Below are positions 34,572 through 44,138 of a DNA stretch of 56,080 nt, in pieces. This stretch comes from Flavobacterium sp. UBA7680 (GTDB lineage: Bacteria; Bacteroidota; Bacteroidia; Flavobacteriales; Flavobacteriaceae): assembly GCF_002482975.1 (NCBI RefSeq), contig NZ_DLHA01000010.1:1-56080 (forward strand), given 5' to 3'. Under the pieces are notes generated by a model, which was given only the letters and a program-made list of their open reading frames with translations, was not told where the DNA came from and searched no databases. Within the stretch, counting starts at the first letter, position 1; the number at the start of each line of letters is the position of its first letter. The position numbers and the translations under genes are program-made.

Positions 34572-35375
34572 ATGAGTAAAACAATACGCCAAATTTTATT
34601 ACTGCTGTTTATTGCGTGTTCGTTTTCGACTTTTTTTGGGCAAAGCCAAAAAATAAATGTTGCTGTAATTTCAAAATTCAAAATTGATGCCGATGAATTT
34701 ATTGGTTACGACTCTTTTGGATATTCTTATCAAATAAAAAATAATGTTTTTAGCAAAATAAAAGGAAGTGAAGTCTTTGAATACAAGAATGTTTCGTTAG
34801 GAAATATTACAAAAGTTGATATTCAGAATCCGCTTAAAATTGTTTTGTTCTATGAAGATTTCAACATTGTTATTTTATTGGATAATCAGCTAAATAAAAT
34901 GACGGAAATTAATTTTTCGCAAAATACAAATCCAATTGTTGTGAGCGCCATTGGGATGTCAACGCAAAACCAGCTTTGGATTTTTAATACTTTAAATCAG
35001 CAGATTTGTCTTTTTGATTATTTAAAAAATGAATACAAAACGGTTTCGATTCCGTTAACCGAAGGCATAAAATATTACCAAACCGACTTTAATACTTTTT
35101 ATTGGATTGATAGAAAAAACAATTGGTTTTCATGTGATATCTTTGGAAAAATTTCAAGTTTGGGCAATGTTTCTGATTTTGATAAAATGGAAATAATTTC
35201 TTCTCAAAAATTCATTTTCAGTAAAGCTAACTCATTGTATTTGAGAGAAAATACTAACACAATTTCTGAAATTGAAGTTTTAGAAAAAACGTTTGACAAA
35301 TTCTATTACAAAGACCAAATTTTATCTATTTTTACAACTAAAGAAATTGTAAATTATAAAATCGTAACACCATAA
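34572..35375 (+). CDS. Exported protein of unknown function
   Basis: I do not recognise this 267-residue protein by family. An N-terminal hydrophobic signal (MSKTIRQILLLLFIACSFST) is present; the Cys could be a lipobox but the residue at -3 is Phe. The remainder is beta-rich with repeated aromatic/Asp patterns (IWIFNTLNQQICLFDYLKNEY-like and YWIDRKNNWFSCDIFGK), suggesting a small propeller-like repeat domain. Its stop overlaps the start of the deoxynucleoside kinase gene (TAATG), so the two are translationally coupled. A promoter may lie near 34545 (TACTTTGG). Confidence 0.72.
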   Translation: MSKTIRQILLLLFIACSFSTFFGQSQKINVAVISKFKIDADEFIGYDSFGYSYQIKNNVFSKIKGSEVFEYKNVSLGNITKVDIQNPLKIVLFYEDFNIVILLDNQLNKMTEINFSQNTNPIVVSAIGMSTQNQLWIFNTLNQQICLFDYLKNEYKTVSIPLTEGIKYYQTDFNTFYWIDRKNNWFSCDIFGKISSLGNVSDFDKMEIISSQKFIFSKANSLYLRENTNTISEIEVLEKTFDKFYYKDQILSIFTTKEIVNYKIVTP

Positions 35376-35989
35376 TGCACATAGCAATAGCAGGAAATAT
35401 AGGCGCAGGAAAAACTACATTAACTAAATTATTAGCCAAACATTTTAAATGGGAGCCTCATTATGAAGATGTGGTTGATAATCCGTACTTAGACGATTTT
35501 TACCATCAAATGGAACGCTGGTCGTTTAACTTACAAATCTATTTCTTGAATAGTCGTTTTCGTCAGGTTTTGCAAATTCGCGAAAGCGGTAAAAAAATCA
35601 TTCAGGACAGAACGATTTATGAAGATGCGCATATTTTTGCTCCCAATTTATATGCAATGGGATTGATGACAAGCCGTGATTTTGAAAATTACACGTCTTT
35701 ATTCGAATTAATGGAATCGTTGGTAAAAGCACCGGATTTATTAATTTATTTGAGAAGTTCTATTCCTAATCTTGTTGGACAAATTCACAAACGCGGACGC
35801 GAATATGAAAACTCTATTTCTATCGATTATTTAAGCCGTTTGAACGAAAGATATGAAGCATGGATTCAGACTTACACGAAAGGAAAATTATTGATTATTG
35901 ATGTTGATAATATCAATTTTGTTGATAATCCTGAGGATTTAGGAAATATCATTAATAGAATTGATGCTGAATTGAATGGGTTGTTCTAG
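35375..35989 (+). CDS. Deoxynucleoside kinase
   Basis: The 204-residue enzyme phosphorylates deoxynucleosides for salvage. The P-loop is IAIAGNIGAGKTTLTKLLA at residues 3-21. The DRTIYEDAHIFA stretch holds the substrate-site Asp-Arg pair, and LIYLRSSIPNLVGQIHKRGREYE gives the lid region with its arginines. It is dAK/dGK-like in length. It overlaps the upstream exported-protein gene by one base and ends before a terminator at 36023. Confidence 0.9.
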   Translation: MHIAIAGNIGAGKTTLTKLLAKHFKWEPHYEDVVDNPYLDDFYHQMERWSFNLQIYFLNSRFRQVLQIRESGKKIIQDRTIYEDAHIFAPNLYAMGLMTSRDFENYTSLFELMESLVKAPDLLIYLRSSIPNLVGQIHKRGREYENSISIDYLSRLNERYEAWIQTYTKGKLLIIDVDNINFVDNPEDLGNIINRIDAELNGLF

Positions 35990-36022
35990 AACACGAATTT
36001 CACAGATTTGCACGAAATAAAA

Positions 36023-36055
36023 AAAATGCCTCTAAAATATTTTTAGAGGCATTTT
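36023..36055 (+). terminator. Terminator of the deoxynucleoside kinase gene
   Basis: AAAATGCCTCTAAAA pairs with TTTTAGAGGCATTTT around TAT. The stem is almost the same as that of the terminator at 36517-36550 on the far side of the repeat array. Confidence 0.8.
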
Positions 36056-36117
36056 TAGTTTTATGAAATTTTGGCAAAAATTTACAGTCAGGATTATTAT
36101 TTAATATTTGTTAGATT

Positions 36118-36478
36118 GAATCGTAATGTATAGTCCCTACGGGACATTATTCCAACGGGTTTTTATTTTTTCTACCGATATTTAACTCCTAAAGGAGTAT
36201 GATTTTTATTCTTTAAAATACTTAATTTTTAAATGAGTATGATCGTTTATCTTTATGTTTTCTCAAATATTAATCTCTAAAATATGTGTATCTCGTAGAG
36301 ATTACATATCGGTAGAACATTATTGCACCTTCTAACGTTTGTCCCGTAGGGACTATACCAAACGAGATGATTCTTTATCAAATATTTTATTCCTAAAAGT
36401 ATATATCTCGTAGAGATTACATATCGGTAGAACATTATCCCACCATCTAACATTTGTCCCGTAGGGACTATACCAAAG
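36118..36478. repeat. Interspersed repeat array with GTCCCGTAGGGAC palindromes
   Basis: The gene-free interval contains two direct copies (36289-36362 and 36404-36477, 74 bases with about four to five differences), each with ATCTCGTAGAGAT, ATATCGGTAGA and GTCCCGTAGGGACTAT. A partial inverted copy lies at the left end (ATAGTCCCTACGGGAC near 36130 and TCTACCGATAT near 36171), and a CTCCTAAAGGAG palindrome lies near 36186. No ORF of interest is present. It resembles a flavobacterial interspersed repeat, not CRISPR. Confidence 0.75.
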
Positions 36479-36516
36479 GATCAAGTTTCTTACTCAATTC
36501 GAAATTCATTAAATAA

Positions 36517-36550
36517 AAAAATGCCTCTAAATAATTTTAGAGGCATTTTT
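36517..36550 (-). terminator. Terminator of the membrane pyrophosphatase gene
   Basis: AAAAATGCCTCTAAA pairs with TTTAGAGGCATTTTT around an A/T loop; on the minus strand the T-run follows. It lies 28 bases after the hppA stop codon. Confidence 0.8.
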
Positions 36551-36578
36551 ATTTTATAAAACTTTGACTAAGTTATTT

Positions 36579-39131
36579 TTATTTTGCAGTTGCTGCACTA
36601 ATTTTCGCTTCAACTTCTTCTTCTGTTCCTTCGTAAACTTCTGTGGTTGTTTTACCATTTTCAGTTTTGGTTACAATTCCAGTCGTTTTTCCGTTGTCAT
36701 TTCTTAGGTCAACGCGAACAGATTTTTTCTCGTATTTACTTGTATCGAAACAATCTGTTTTTTGATATTTTCCGGTTTTATCAAAATGCGCTAAACATTT
36801 TGCTGTTTCTTCTTCAGTACAGCCTTTTTCTTTACACATTTTAATACATTCTTCTTTTGTCATTCCTGATAAATCTCCGCATTTAGAAATTCCTCCAGCA
36901 TGCATTTCAGTTTTCGCACAGCAAGACGCTTTTCCTGCAATATTTGATTCAGAATGTCCATCACCTAAAATTGGTGCAATTACTAATCCAATCAAACAAG
37001 TTAATTTAATCAAGATGTTCATTGATGGCCCAGATGTATCTTTAAACGGATCTCCAACTGTATCTCCGGTTACGGCAGCTTTATGCGCATCAGAACCTTT
37101 ATAAGTCATTTCGCCGTTGATCATAACTCCGGCTTCAAAAGATTTTTTAGCATTGTCCCAGGCACCTCCGGCATTGTTTTGGAAAACTGCCCAAAGCACT
37201 CCAGAAACCGTAACTCCAGCCATATATCCTCCTAACATTTCAGCAATTAACTGATTGTTGTCTGAATAAACTAATTTTCCTAAAAGTACAATTGCAATTG
37301 GGAAACCTATCGTTAAAATTCCCGGAAGCATCATTTCACGTAAAGCGGCTTTTGTAGAAATTTCAACACATTTTCCGTACTCCGGTTTTCCGGTTCCTTC
37401 CATAATTCCCGGAATTTCCTTAAACTGGCGACGTACTTCATACACCATATCCATCGCTGCTTTTCCAACAGAATTCATCGCTAAAGCAGAGAAAACCACC
37501 GGAATCATTCCACCGACAAATAACATCGCTAAAACTGGCGCTTTGAAGATATTGATTCCATCAATTCCAGTAAACGTTACATAAGCTGCAAATAATGCCA
37601 ATGAAGTTAGAGCTGCAGAAGCAATGGCAAAACCTTTTCCCGTTGCTGCAGTTGTGTTTCCAACAGAATCTAAAATATCGGTTCTTGTACGAACTTCTTT
37701 TGGTAATTCGCTCATTTCAGCGATTCCTCCAGCATTATCAGAAATTGGCCCAAAAGCATCAATTGCTAATTGCATTGCTGTTGTTGCCATCATTGCAGAA
37801 GCCGCTAAAGCAACTCCGTAAAATCCAGCCAAAGCATATGAAATCCAGATTGCACCAGCAAACAATAATACAGTTGGGAAAGTCGAAATCATTCCCGTTG
37901 CTAAACCTGCGATTACGTTTGTTCCTGCTCCTGTAGATGATTTTTGAACGATCGCCAAAACTGGTTTTGTTCCTAATCCTGTATAATATTCAGTTACGGA
38001 TGAAATAGCTCCACCAACAACTAATCCGACTAATGTTGCATAGAAAACACGCAATGATGAAATGTCTTTTGATCCTTCTCCAAAGAAAGTCATCTGCATA
38101 GTTTCAGGAAGCATATATTGTACTAAAAAGAAACAAGCTACGGCCGTTAAAGCAATAGAAACCCAGTTTCCTATATTTAATGCTTTTTGAACTTGTGCTT
38201 CTTTTGCATTGTCATCTGAAATTTTTACTAAAGTTGTCCCGATAATGGAGAATAAAATTCCGAAACCGGCAATTGCCATTGGAAGTAAAATTGGACCAAT
38301 TCCGCCAAAAGCGTCATTAATACTTCCGCCCATATCTTTTATCACATAGTTTCCTAGTACCATTGCTGCTAAAACCGTTGCAACATAAGACCCGAATAAA
38401 TCGGCACCCATACCGGCAACGTCACCCACATTATCTCCCACGTTATCTGCAATTGTTGCAGGGTTTCTTGGATCATCTTCCGGAATTCCGGCTTCTACTT
38501 TACCTACTAAATCAGCACCAACATCGGCCGCTTTTGTGTAGATTCCGCCTCCAACTCTGGCAAACAATGCAATTGATTCTGCACCAAGAGAAAATCCAGC
38601 TAACGTTTCTAAAACAACCGTCATTGTTTCAGTATCTTTCCAAACTCCGTCAGAAAATAAATTAAAGAAAATTATAAAAAAAGTAGTTAACCCCAGAACT
38701 GCAAGACCTGCAACGCCCAGTCCCATTACGGTTCCGCCGCCAAAAGATACTTTTAATGCCTGTGGCAAACTTGTACGTGCTGCCTGTGTTGTTCTAACGT
38801 TTGTTTTGGTTGCGATTTTCATACCTATATTACCTGCATAAGCTGAAAATAATGCGCCAAAAATAAATGCAATTACGATCAATAAATGTGTTTTTACACC
38901 CGGAATAAAAGTAATTCCTGCCAAAGCTAAACTTGCAATAATAACGAAGATGGTTAATAGTTTATATTCGGCTTTTAAGAAGGCTAAGGCTCCTTCGTAG
39001 ATGTAATCTGAAATCTCTTTCATTTTACCGTCTCCGGCGTCTTGTTTTAAAACCCAAGTCCTTTTTATTCCCATGAAAAGTAATCCTAAAACTGCCATGA
39101 CAATTGGCAGGTAAATCATAAATGCATTCAT
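36579..39131 (-). CDS. hppA: Membrane-bound ion-translocating pyrophosphatase with Cys-rich tail
   Basis: The 850-residue protein hydrolyses pyrophosphate and pumps H+ and/or Na+. It has about 16 membrane segments; GGGIYTKAADVGADLVGKVEAGIPEDDPRNPATIADNVGDNVGD, read in pieces, contains the pyrophosphate-binding DVGADLVGKVE and DNVGDNVGD motifs. GNTTAATGKGFAI has Ala rather than Lys, as in K+-dependent enzymes. GDTVGDPFKDTSGP closes the core. A tail from about residue 725 carries eight cysteines (SCCAKTEM, SKCGD, EECIKMCKEKGC, AKCLAH, TDCFD) and then a polar strand-rich segment; it is not part of the usual enzyme. The soluble pyrophosphatase gene lies just upstream. Confidence 0.94.
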   Translation of the reverse strand: MNAFMIYLPIVMAVLGLLFMGIKRTWVLKQDAGDGKMKEISDYIYEGALAFLKAEYKLLTIFVIIASLALAGITFIPGVKTHLLIVIAFIFGALFSAYAGNIGMKIATKTNVRTTQAARTSLPQALKVSFGGGTVMGLGVAGLAVLGLTTFFIIFFNLFSDGVWKDTETMTVVLETLAGFSLGAESIALFARVGGGIYTKAADVGADLVGKVEAGIPEDDPRNPATIADNVGDNVGDVAGMGADLFGSYVATVLAAMVLGNYVIKDMGGSINDAFGGIGPILLPMAIAGFGILFSIIGTTLVKISDDNAKEAQVQKALNIGNWVSIALTAVACFFLVQYMLPETMQMTFFGEGSKDISSLRVFYATLVGLVVGGAISSVTEYYTGLGTKPVLAIVQKSSTGAGTNVIAGLATGMISTFPTVLLFAGAIWISYALAGFYGVALAASAMMATTAMQLAIDAFGPISDNAGGIAEMSELPKEVRTRTDILDSVGNTTAATGKGFAIASAALTSLALFAAYVTFTGIDGINIFKAPVLAMLFVGGMIPVVFSALAMNSVGKAAMDMVYEVRRQFKEIPGIMEGTGKPEYGKCVEISTKAALREMMLPGILTIGFPIAIVLLGKLVYSDNNQLIAEMLGGYMAGVTVSGVLWAVFQNNAGGAWDNAKKSFEAGVMINGEMTYKGSDAHKAAVTGDTVGDPFKDTSGPSMNILIKLTCLIGLVIAPILGDGHSESNIAGKASCCAKTEMHAGGISKCGDLSGMTKEECIKMCKEKGCTEEETAKCLAHFDKTGKYQKTDCFDTSKYEKKSVRVDLRNDNGKTTGIVTKTENGKTTTEVYEGTEEEVEAKISAATAK

Positions 39132-39188
39132 AATATATTAATGGTTTTGGTTAATAGTCAACAATCTAACAAAAACGAATTTAAACAA

Positions 39189-39222
39189 AAAAGCAATACT
39201 CCTGACGGAGTATTGCTTTTTT
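39189..39222 (-). terminator. Terminator of the soluble pyrophosphatase gene
   Basis: AAGCAATACTCC pairs with GGAGTATTGCTT around TGAC and is flanked by A and T runs. It lies between ppa and hppA, so the two pyrophosphatase genes are largely separate transcripts. Confidence 0.8.
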
Positions 39223-39243
39223 TATAATAAAATAGGGTATAAA

Positions 39244-39774
39244 TTATTTAATACTAAATAATCCCTCTGGTTTGTTTTCGATATCATCAAAACGCTTCGT
39301 ACACTCAGCAATAATTGCAAATGCTTCGTTTACATCTCCCCATCCTTCTACATCTACTTTTTTGTTTTCAAGATCTTTGTAAACCTGGAAGAAATGCTCG
39401 ATTTCTTTTACTAAGTGTGGGTTAATATCTGAAAGGTCAGTTAAAGAATTCCAGATTGGATCTGAAACTGGTACACAAATAATTTTTTCATCTGGTCCTT
39501 TATCATCTGCCATATGGAAAACACCAATTGGTTTTACTTCCATAACACATCCTGGAAAAGTTGGTTCGTTTACTAAAACCAATACATCAAGAGGGTCACC
39601 GTCAAGTGCTAAAGTTTCAGGAATAAATCCGTAATCTGCAGGGTACATCATTGAAGAGAATAACATTCTGTCGAAACGCATTCTTTTGATTTCAAAATCG
39701 TACTCATATTTATTTCTGCTTCCTCTTGGTATTTCGATTAATACATCGAAAGTTGTTAGTTTGTCTGCGGTCAT
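39244..39774 (-). CDS. ppa: Soluble inorganic pyrophosphatase, family I
   Basis: The 176-residue enzyme splits pyrophosphate in the cytoplasm. The family I pattern is present: IPRGSRNKYEYD near residue 15, the DGDPLDVLVLV signature (residues about 57-67) with three metal-binding Asp, and KGPDEKIICVPVSDP. Length is typical of bacterial enzymes. The promoter TACTTTTG at 39808-39815 lies just upstream on the minus strand. Confidence 0.96.
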   Translation of the reverse strand: MTADKLTTFDVLIEIPRGSRNKYEYDFEIKRMRFDRMLFSSMMYPADYGFIPETLALDGDPLDVLVLVNEPTFPGCVMEVKPIGVFHMADDKGPDEKIICVPVSDPIWNSLTDLSDINPHLVKEIEHFFQVYKDLENKKVDVEGWGDVNEAFAIIAECTKRFDDIENKPEGLFSIK

Positions 39775-39807
39775 TTTCGTTTTTTATTATATCTATAATT
39801 TCGACTG

Positions 39808-39815
39808 CAAAAGTA
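39808..39815 (-). promoter_or_regulatory. ppa promoter -7 element
   Basis: The minus strand reads TACTTTTG, matching TAnnTTTG, about 35 bases before the ppa start codon. Confidence 0.55.
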
Positions 39816-39841
39816 ACTAAACAATCCTTTTTTACAATGAA

Positions 39842-39887
39842 AAAAGTATATTAATCTCTGTATTTATACATTAATTAATATACTTTT
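39842..39887 (-). terminator. Terminator of the DNA glycosylase gene
   Basis: AAAAGTATATTAAT and ATTAATATACTTTT form a 14-base-pair A/T-rich stem followed by T on the minus strand, 20 bases after the stop codon at 39907. Confidence 0.6.
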
Positions 39888-39906
39888 CTTTTTATATAAC
39901 AGACAG

Positions 39907-40506
39907 TTAATATATAATTTTCCTATTTCGCTTACTTAGGTAATAATGCCACAGCAAATATGTCGCATAAGATCGGTACGGGCTCCATTGTTCTGCATGG
40001 ATTTCCATCTCTTGTTTGTCATGAATATCAAGTAATTCTTTGATCGTATTTATGACTGCAATATCGCCCAGCGGAATCAAATCCGGCTCCTGAAGACAGA
40101 ACATTAAATAGATGTCAATTGTCCAGTTTCCGATTCCTTTTAGTTTAATCAGCTCTTCGCGAACTTGTTTTGCCGATTTCGAAGCCAGACTTTCTACATC
40201 CAGTTCTTTGTTTAAAATTGCTTCGGACAAAATCTTGATGTATTTTGTTTTTTGACGGCTTACGCCAAGACTTCTATATTCTTCGTCTGACAAAATCGCC
40301 ATCGTTTCAGGGTTGCAGGTTGTATAGGATTTTATTTTTAAGAATGTGGCTTTCGCCGAATCTACAGAAACCTGCTGTTCGAGAATTAATAATACTAAAG
40401 TCTCAAAACCCTGCGGTCGCTTTGGTATGGGCGGAAGCCCATATTTTTCGATTATTTCCCGAAATACTGGATTTTTATTGGTTAGAAAATCTATTGCTTC
40501 TTGCAT
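39907..40506 (-). CDS. DNA-3-methyladenine glycosylase II-like HhH-GPD protein
   Basis: The 199-residue base-excision repair protein has the helix-hairpin-helix LIKLKGIGNWTIDIYLMFCL near residue 118 and the catalytic-type Asp in LIPLGDIAVINTIKELL. There is no Cys cluster for Fe-S, consistent with AlkA-like members. It lacks the N-terminal AlkA domain, so it is a minimal HhH-GPD form. The exact lesion specificity cannot be told. The downstream terminator separates it from ppa, and an acyltransferase gene lies 12 bases upstream, so both may share a transcript. Confidence 0.88.
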   Translation of the reverse strand: MQEAIDFLTNKNPVFREIIEKYGLPPIPKRPQGFETLVLLILEQQVSVDSAKATFLKIKSYTTCNPETMAILSDEEYRSLGVSRQKTKYIKILSEAILNKELDVESLASKSAKQVREELIKLKGIGNWTIDIYLMFCLQEPDLIPLGDIAVINTIKELLDIHDKQEMEIHAEQWSPYRSYATYLLWHYYLSKRNRKIIY

Positions 40507-40518
40507 GATGGAAACTTT

Positions 40519-41571
40519 TTACCCTGATATATATTTACCATAAGGTAATTTATTAATAGAATATATAATCACAGTAGAGATCAACAGACAAATTAAAGTT
40601 ACTAAGGGAATTGCAAATACAGGATTTACAAAATCATAATCTATTTTAACTTTCCACATCAATCGTAAAATTAAAACATGGATCAAATAAATTCCATAAC
40701 TATATTTACTAATAAAATTAGTGATTTGTACTACTACAGAATTAGTGATCTCCAGATTCTTAAAAAGAATAAAAAGACCAACTGAAACCATCAAAATGTT
40801 TAGAGAATTATAATTATAAAAATACTCTTCAAAACTATTGCTTTCGCGGGATAAAAAATAAGTTCCAAATATTGTAATACTAACTCCAATTAACACCAAA
40901 AATACAGCGGTCCCAATAATTATTGTTTTAGGAAACGAAAAAGATTTAATTGATAAATAATATCCTAAAACCAAATATCCTATAAACCCCGAAAAATAGG
41001 TTAAATCAACATTAATTCTAAATCTACATAAAGCTGGCTGATTAATAAACAGAGTGAATATCCATATAATTATAAAATATAAAATCTCTTTTTCTGTCGC
41101 ATTTTGAATCCATTTACTCATGATTGGCACAAATAAATATATTCCAATAATCATATAAATATACCAGAGATGATAGGAACTGCCATTTAGTAATAGATGG
41201 ATTACCCATTCAATAATTTCCCCAAAAGACATTTCATGACCTGCAGAAATATTATCGTTTAGTGCAAACATTGCATAAACAAAACTCCAAAATAAGAAAG
41301 GTAAAACTATTCGTGAAAATCTTTTTTTAAGGAATTCGCTTAATTCATATGTTCTGCTTAACATCAATACTCCTGTTAACATCACAAATACAGGCACACA
41401 AAAACGCACAAAACTATCATAAACATTCCCTGTCCACCAAACAAAATTTGAGACATAACCATATTGATATAAAATCTCCGCTGTTACATGTACAAGAATT
41501 ACACTAATTGTTGCTACAACTCTTAGATTAGTTGTCCAGCTCATTTTATTACCCACTTGGTTTTCACTCAT
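40519..41571 (-). CDS. Acyltransferase 3 (OafA-like) membrane protein
   Basis: The 350-residue integral membrane protein has about ten hydrophobic segments and the acyltransferase-3 opening, here WTTNLRVVATISVILVHVTAEILYQYG near residue 12, with the catalytic-type His in VHVT, then RFCVPVFVMLTGVLML and RFSRIVLPFLFWSFVYA. Such proteins O-acylate surface sugars, peptidoglycan or other envelope compounds. There is no periplasmic SGNH domain. Nothing nearby identifies the acceptor. Confidence 0.88.
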   Translation of the reverse strand: MSENQVGNKMSWTTNLRVVATISVILVHVTAEILYQYGYVSNFVWWTGNVYDSFVRFCVPVFVMLTGVLMLSRTYELSEFLKKRFSRIVLPFLFWSFVYAMFALNDNISAGHEMSFGEIIEWVIHLLLNGSSYHLWYIYMIIGIYLFVPIMSKWIQNATEKEILYFIIIWIFTLFINQPALCRFRINVDLTYFSGFIGYLVLGYYLSIKSFSFPKTIIIGTAVFLVLIGVSITIFGTYFLSRESNSFEEYFYNYNSLNILMVSVGLFILFKNLEITNSVVVQITNFISKYSYGIYLIHVLILRLMWKVKIDYDFVNPVFAIPLVTLICLLISTVIIYSINKLPYGKYISG

Positions 41572-41622
41572 AAAATATTATTTGTTAATTATAATTATGA
41601 AAGCGAAGAATCTAAATGATGG

Positions 41623-44124
41623 TTAGAAATAAAATCCGAAAGATCCTTTTATAGCAAATTTATGGGCGTCAGGCATATCTAAATAATTTCCTCTCCATGA
41701 AAAATCAAGTCGGAAAACTTTGAAGATATTTCCAATTCCTGCATTGTATTCCCAGTATACATTTTCTGGAGCATTATAAGGAAGTCCAGAAGCATTTATT
41801 TCACGATTTGCTTTAGAAATTGTTCCATGAACTGCTCTTACTCCTATAAATTCTCTCCAATTCAATTTTCTCATAAATGGAACTCTGGCGAATAATCTTC
41901 CTCCAAAATCATGATTCCATTGTAATGTTGTATACTGATCCGTAACGAATTCGTAGAAATTCAGGTTGCTAAACGTATTTTCAATGGTAAAATAAGTCTG
42001 GTTACCCGGAATTACACTCATTAATCCTAACGGAATTGTTCCGAATGTTTTTCCTGTTTCTATAATAATGTTAGATCTTCCTAAAGGCCCAATAATAATA
42101 GGCTGCTTATAGAATATCTGTATTTTTTCGTAGGCAAAATCACTGTCAAAAACTCCTTTTAAACCATAACTAAAGTTAACAAAGAAATGACTAAACGGAC
42201 TATCAACCAAATCTCTTTCTACTCCGTAACCAATAGTTTTACGGTTTGGCATATATTCAAACTGAATATTGGCTTCTGATTGTTTTACATCGCTTTTTAC
42301 AACTCCCATAGGGTCTGCTGCGGTTGGCAATGTTGTATAATAATCTAAACTAAATGTTTTTGATGCCGATTCTAATGTTCGATAAGAAAACCCTGCCTGA
42401 ACAACAAAATTCTTTTTAGGTTCCATTTCTACCGAAATATTACTCAAATTAATATTGGTCAATTTTCCGTTACTTCCCGTTGTAAATAAAGCAGAAGACG
42501 CAAAACTTCGTCCAAGAATATCATTTGTCGTGGTTAAACTGGCTCCAATCTGTTCAATATCACGCCTGTTTCCTCCAGAAATAATCACACGTTTTTTCTT
42601 GTCGACCATCCATTTTCCAGAAACTCCGTATTTGAATTTACTGTCATCAAATCCATAAGCTGTATAAGCTTGTATACGCCAAGGGTCGTTTGGTCCGAAA
42701 TACGTTCGCCCTCCTACTCTCAGCCTTAAACCCTCGACTTCATTATATCCAAATGTGGAAAAAATAGGTCCATAATCGAAGTTTTTAAATTCGACATAAC
42801 CACTTCCCAGAATAGAGACGAGATTATACAATTGCTTAAATCGCTTGACCGTCTGCAAAGTATCGAGCATTTTATAAATCCCCGCTTCGTCTTTATTTAA
42901 TTTCTCAAAACGATTTTCTTCCCAAAATTCCGGCGGTCGTTCGTAGACCGCATTGTCTATAAAATTGACTTCTTCTTTATAGAATTTCTCCGGTTTTTGA
43001 ATATTGAATTTATGGTTTCGAAATAAGGTCGTTCGTTTTCCATAAACTCCTTTTGATTTTTCTTTTTTATTTAAAGCAAAATCAGACATCATATAATCGC
43101 GGGTCAATAGAAAAACAGAATCGTTATCTACTTCAAATTCCTGTTCGATATAAATATCTTTTACCCAGTTAATATTGGCACTTTTAGTTACGCCCATATT
43201 AATTTTCTTGATCGCAAAAGTGGTATCGTTTACCCAAAAATCTCCTTTAAAAGTCAATTCGTTTTTACGCCTCGGATAAAAAACAATATTAAAACACCAT
43301 TTTTTATCAATAAAAGCACTGTCTTTCAATACATAATTGTAAACATCAATTCCTGTTCTTGAAAGTGGACTTGTAAAACTTTTATCAAAAAATTTAAGGT
43401 GATTATCGTAAATATTATAATCTGAATAAAGATCTTTTACGAAAGCTAAAATCTGCTGATTTCCGTTGAAACCAGACATTTTATTTCCCGTAATATTTTC
43501 TTTTACTTTCTTTAATTTATTATCTCCGTAAACGTCATAAACAGATTCGTTGATAAAAATTGGCAGATATGTTTTTCCGGTAACATCTGAAGTATCAACA
43601 TGATTAAACACAAACTCCATTCCTTTAAAGAGTTTGTTTTTCATAAAAGCACTATCAATCGTGTTCATGTCAAACTCGACTTTTTCGTACTTCTGCATTT
43701 GATATTGATTGAATTGGTAAAGTCCGTTTTTACGTTTTCTTTCCCATATTTTCCTCAAGATATCAAGTGCTGGATTGTTCTTTTTTGATGTTTTTCCGGT
43801 ATAAATTACAACTTCGTTTAATGCCTGAGGTTCACTCAAAACAATTTTAAAATCATAATTTACTGCTTTTTCCAAAGGAACTTCTCTATCTGAAAATCCG
43901 GCAGAACTAACTAGTAAAGCGGTATAAGTATTTGGAGATTCGAGATAAAAACGACCATCTTCGTTAGAAACGATTCCGGTGTTTGATCCTTTAAAAACAA
44001 CATTTGCAAAAGGTATCGGCTGATTAGACTTGTCTAAAACAATTCCACTCACTTTCGTTTGTGCAGTAGCAATAGCCGCAAATGCGAATACAAAAAATAG
44101 GCTGAGTAAAATTATTCTTTTCAT
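41623..44124 (-). CDS. DUF5686 family outer-membrane protein with carboxypeptidase-regulatory-like domain
   Basis: The 833-residue protein has a signal peptide (MKRIILLSLFFVFAFAAIAT), a regulatory-like domain at residues 22-110 (VSGIVLDKSNQPIPFANVVFKGSN, GRFYLESPNTYTALLVSSAGF) and a DUF5686 region from about 120 (NPALDILRKIWERKRKNGL). A beta-barrel-like C-terminal half ends AIKGSFGFYF with an aromatic terminus. The function of DUF5686 is unknown; the architecture places it in the outer membrane. A terminator at 44139 separates it from pdhB. Confidence 0.88.
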   Translation of the reverse strand: MKRIILLSLFFVFAFAAIATAQTKVSGIVLDKSNQPIPFANVVFKGSNTGIVSNEDGRFYLESPNTYTALLVSSAGFSDREVPLEKAVNYDFKIVLSEPQALNEVVIYTGKTSKKNNPALDILRKIWERKRKNGLYQFNQYQMQKYEKVEFDMNTIDSAFMKNKLFKGMEFVFNHVDTSDVTGKTYLPIFINESVYDVYGDNKLKKVKENITGNKMSGFNGNQQILAFVKDLYSDYNIYDNHLKFFDKSFTSPLSRTGIDVYNYVLKDSAFIDKKWCFNIVFYPRRKNELTFKGDFWVNDTTFAIKKINMGVTKSANINWVKDIYIEQEFEVDNDSVFLLTRDYMMSDFALNKKEKSKGVYGKRTTLFRNHKFNIQKPEKFYKEEVNFIDNAVYERPPEFWEENRFEKLNKDEAGIYKMLDTLQTVKRFKQLYNLVSILGSGYVEFKNFDYGPIFSTFGYNEVEGLRLRVGGRTYFGPNDPWRIQAYTAYGFDDSKFKYGVSGKWMVDKKKRVIISGGNRRDIEQIGASLTTTNDILGRSFASSALFTTGSNGKLTNINLSNISVEMEPKKNFVVQAGFSYRTLESASKTFSLDYYTTLPTAADPMGVVKSDVKQSEANIQFEYMPNRKTIGYGVERDLVDSPFSHFFVNFSYGLKGVFDSDFAYEKIQIFYKQPIIIGPLGRSNIIIETGKTFGTIPLGLMSVIPGNQTYFTIENTFSNLNFYEFVTDQYTTLQWNHDFGGRLFARVPFMRKLNWREFIGVRAVHGTISKANREINASGLPYNAPENVYWEYNAGIGNIFKVFRLDFSWRGNYLDMPDAHKFAIKGSFGFYF

Positions 44125-44138
44125 TGTCTAAACAAAAA

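Noticed and set aside
36118..36478. CRISPR-like array
   Set aside because: Only two direct copies of a long unit with near-identical interior and one inverted part; no regular short repeats with unique spacers and no cas genes.
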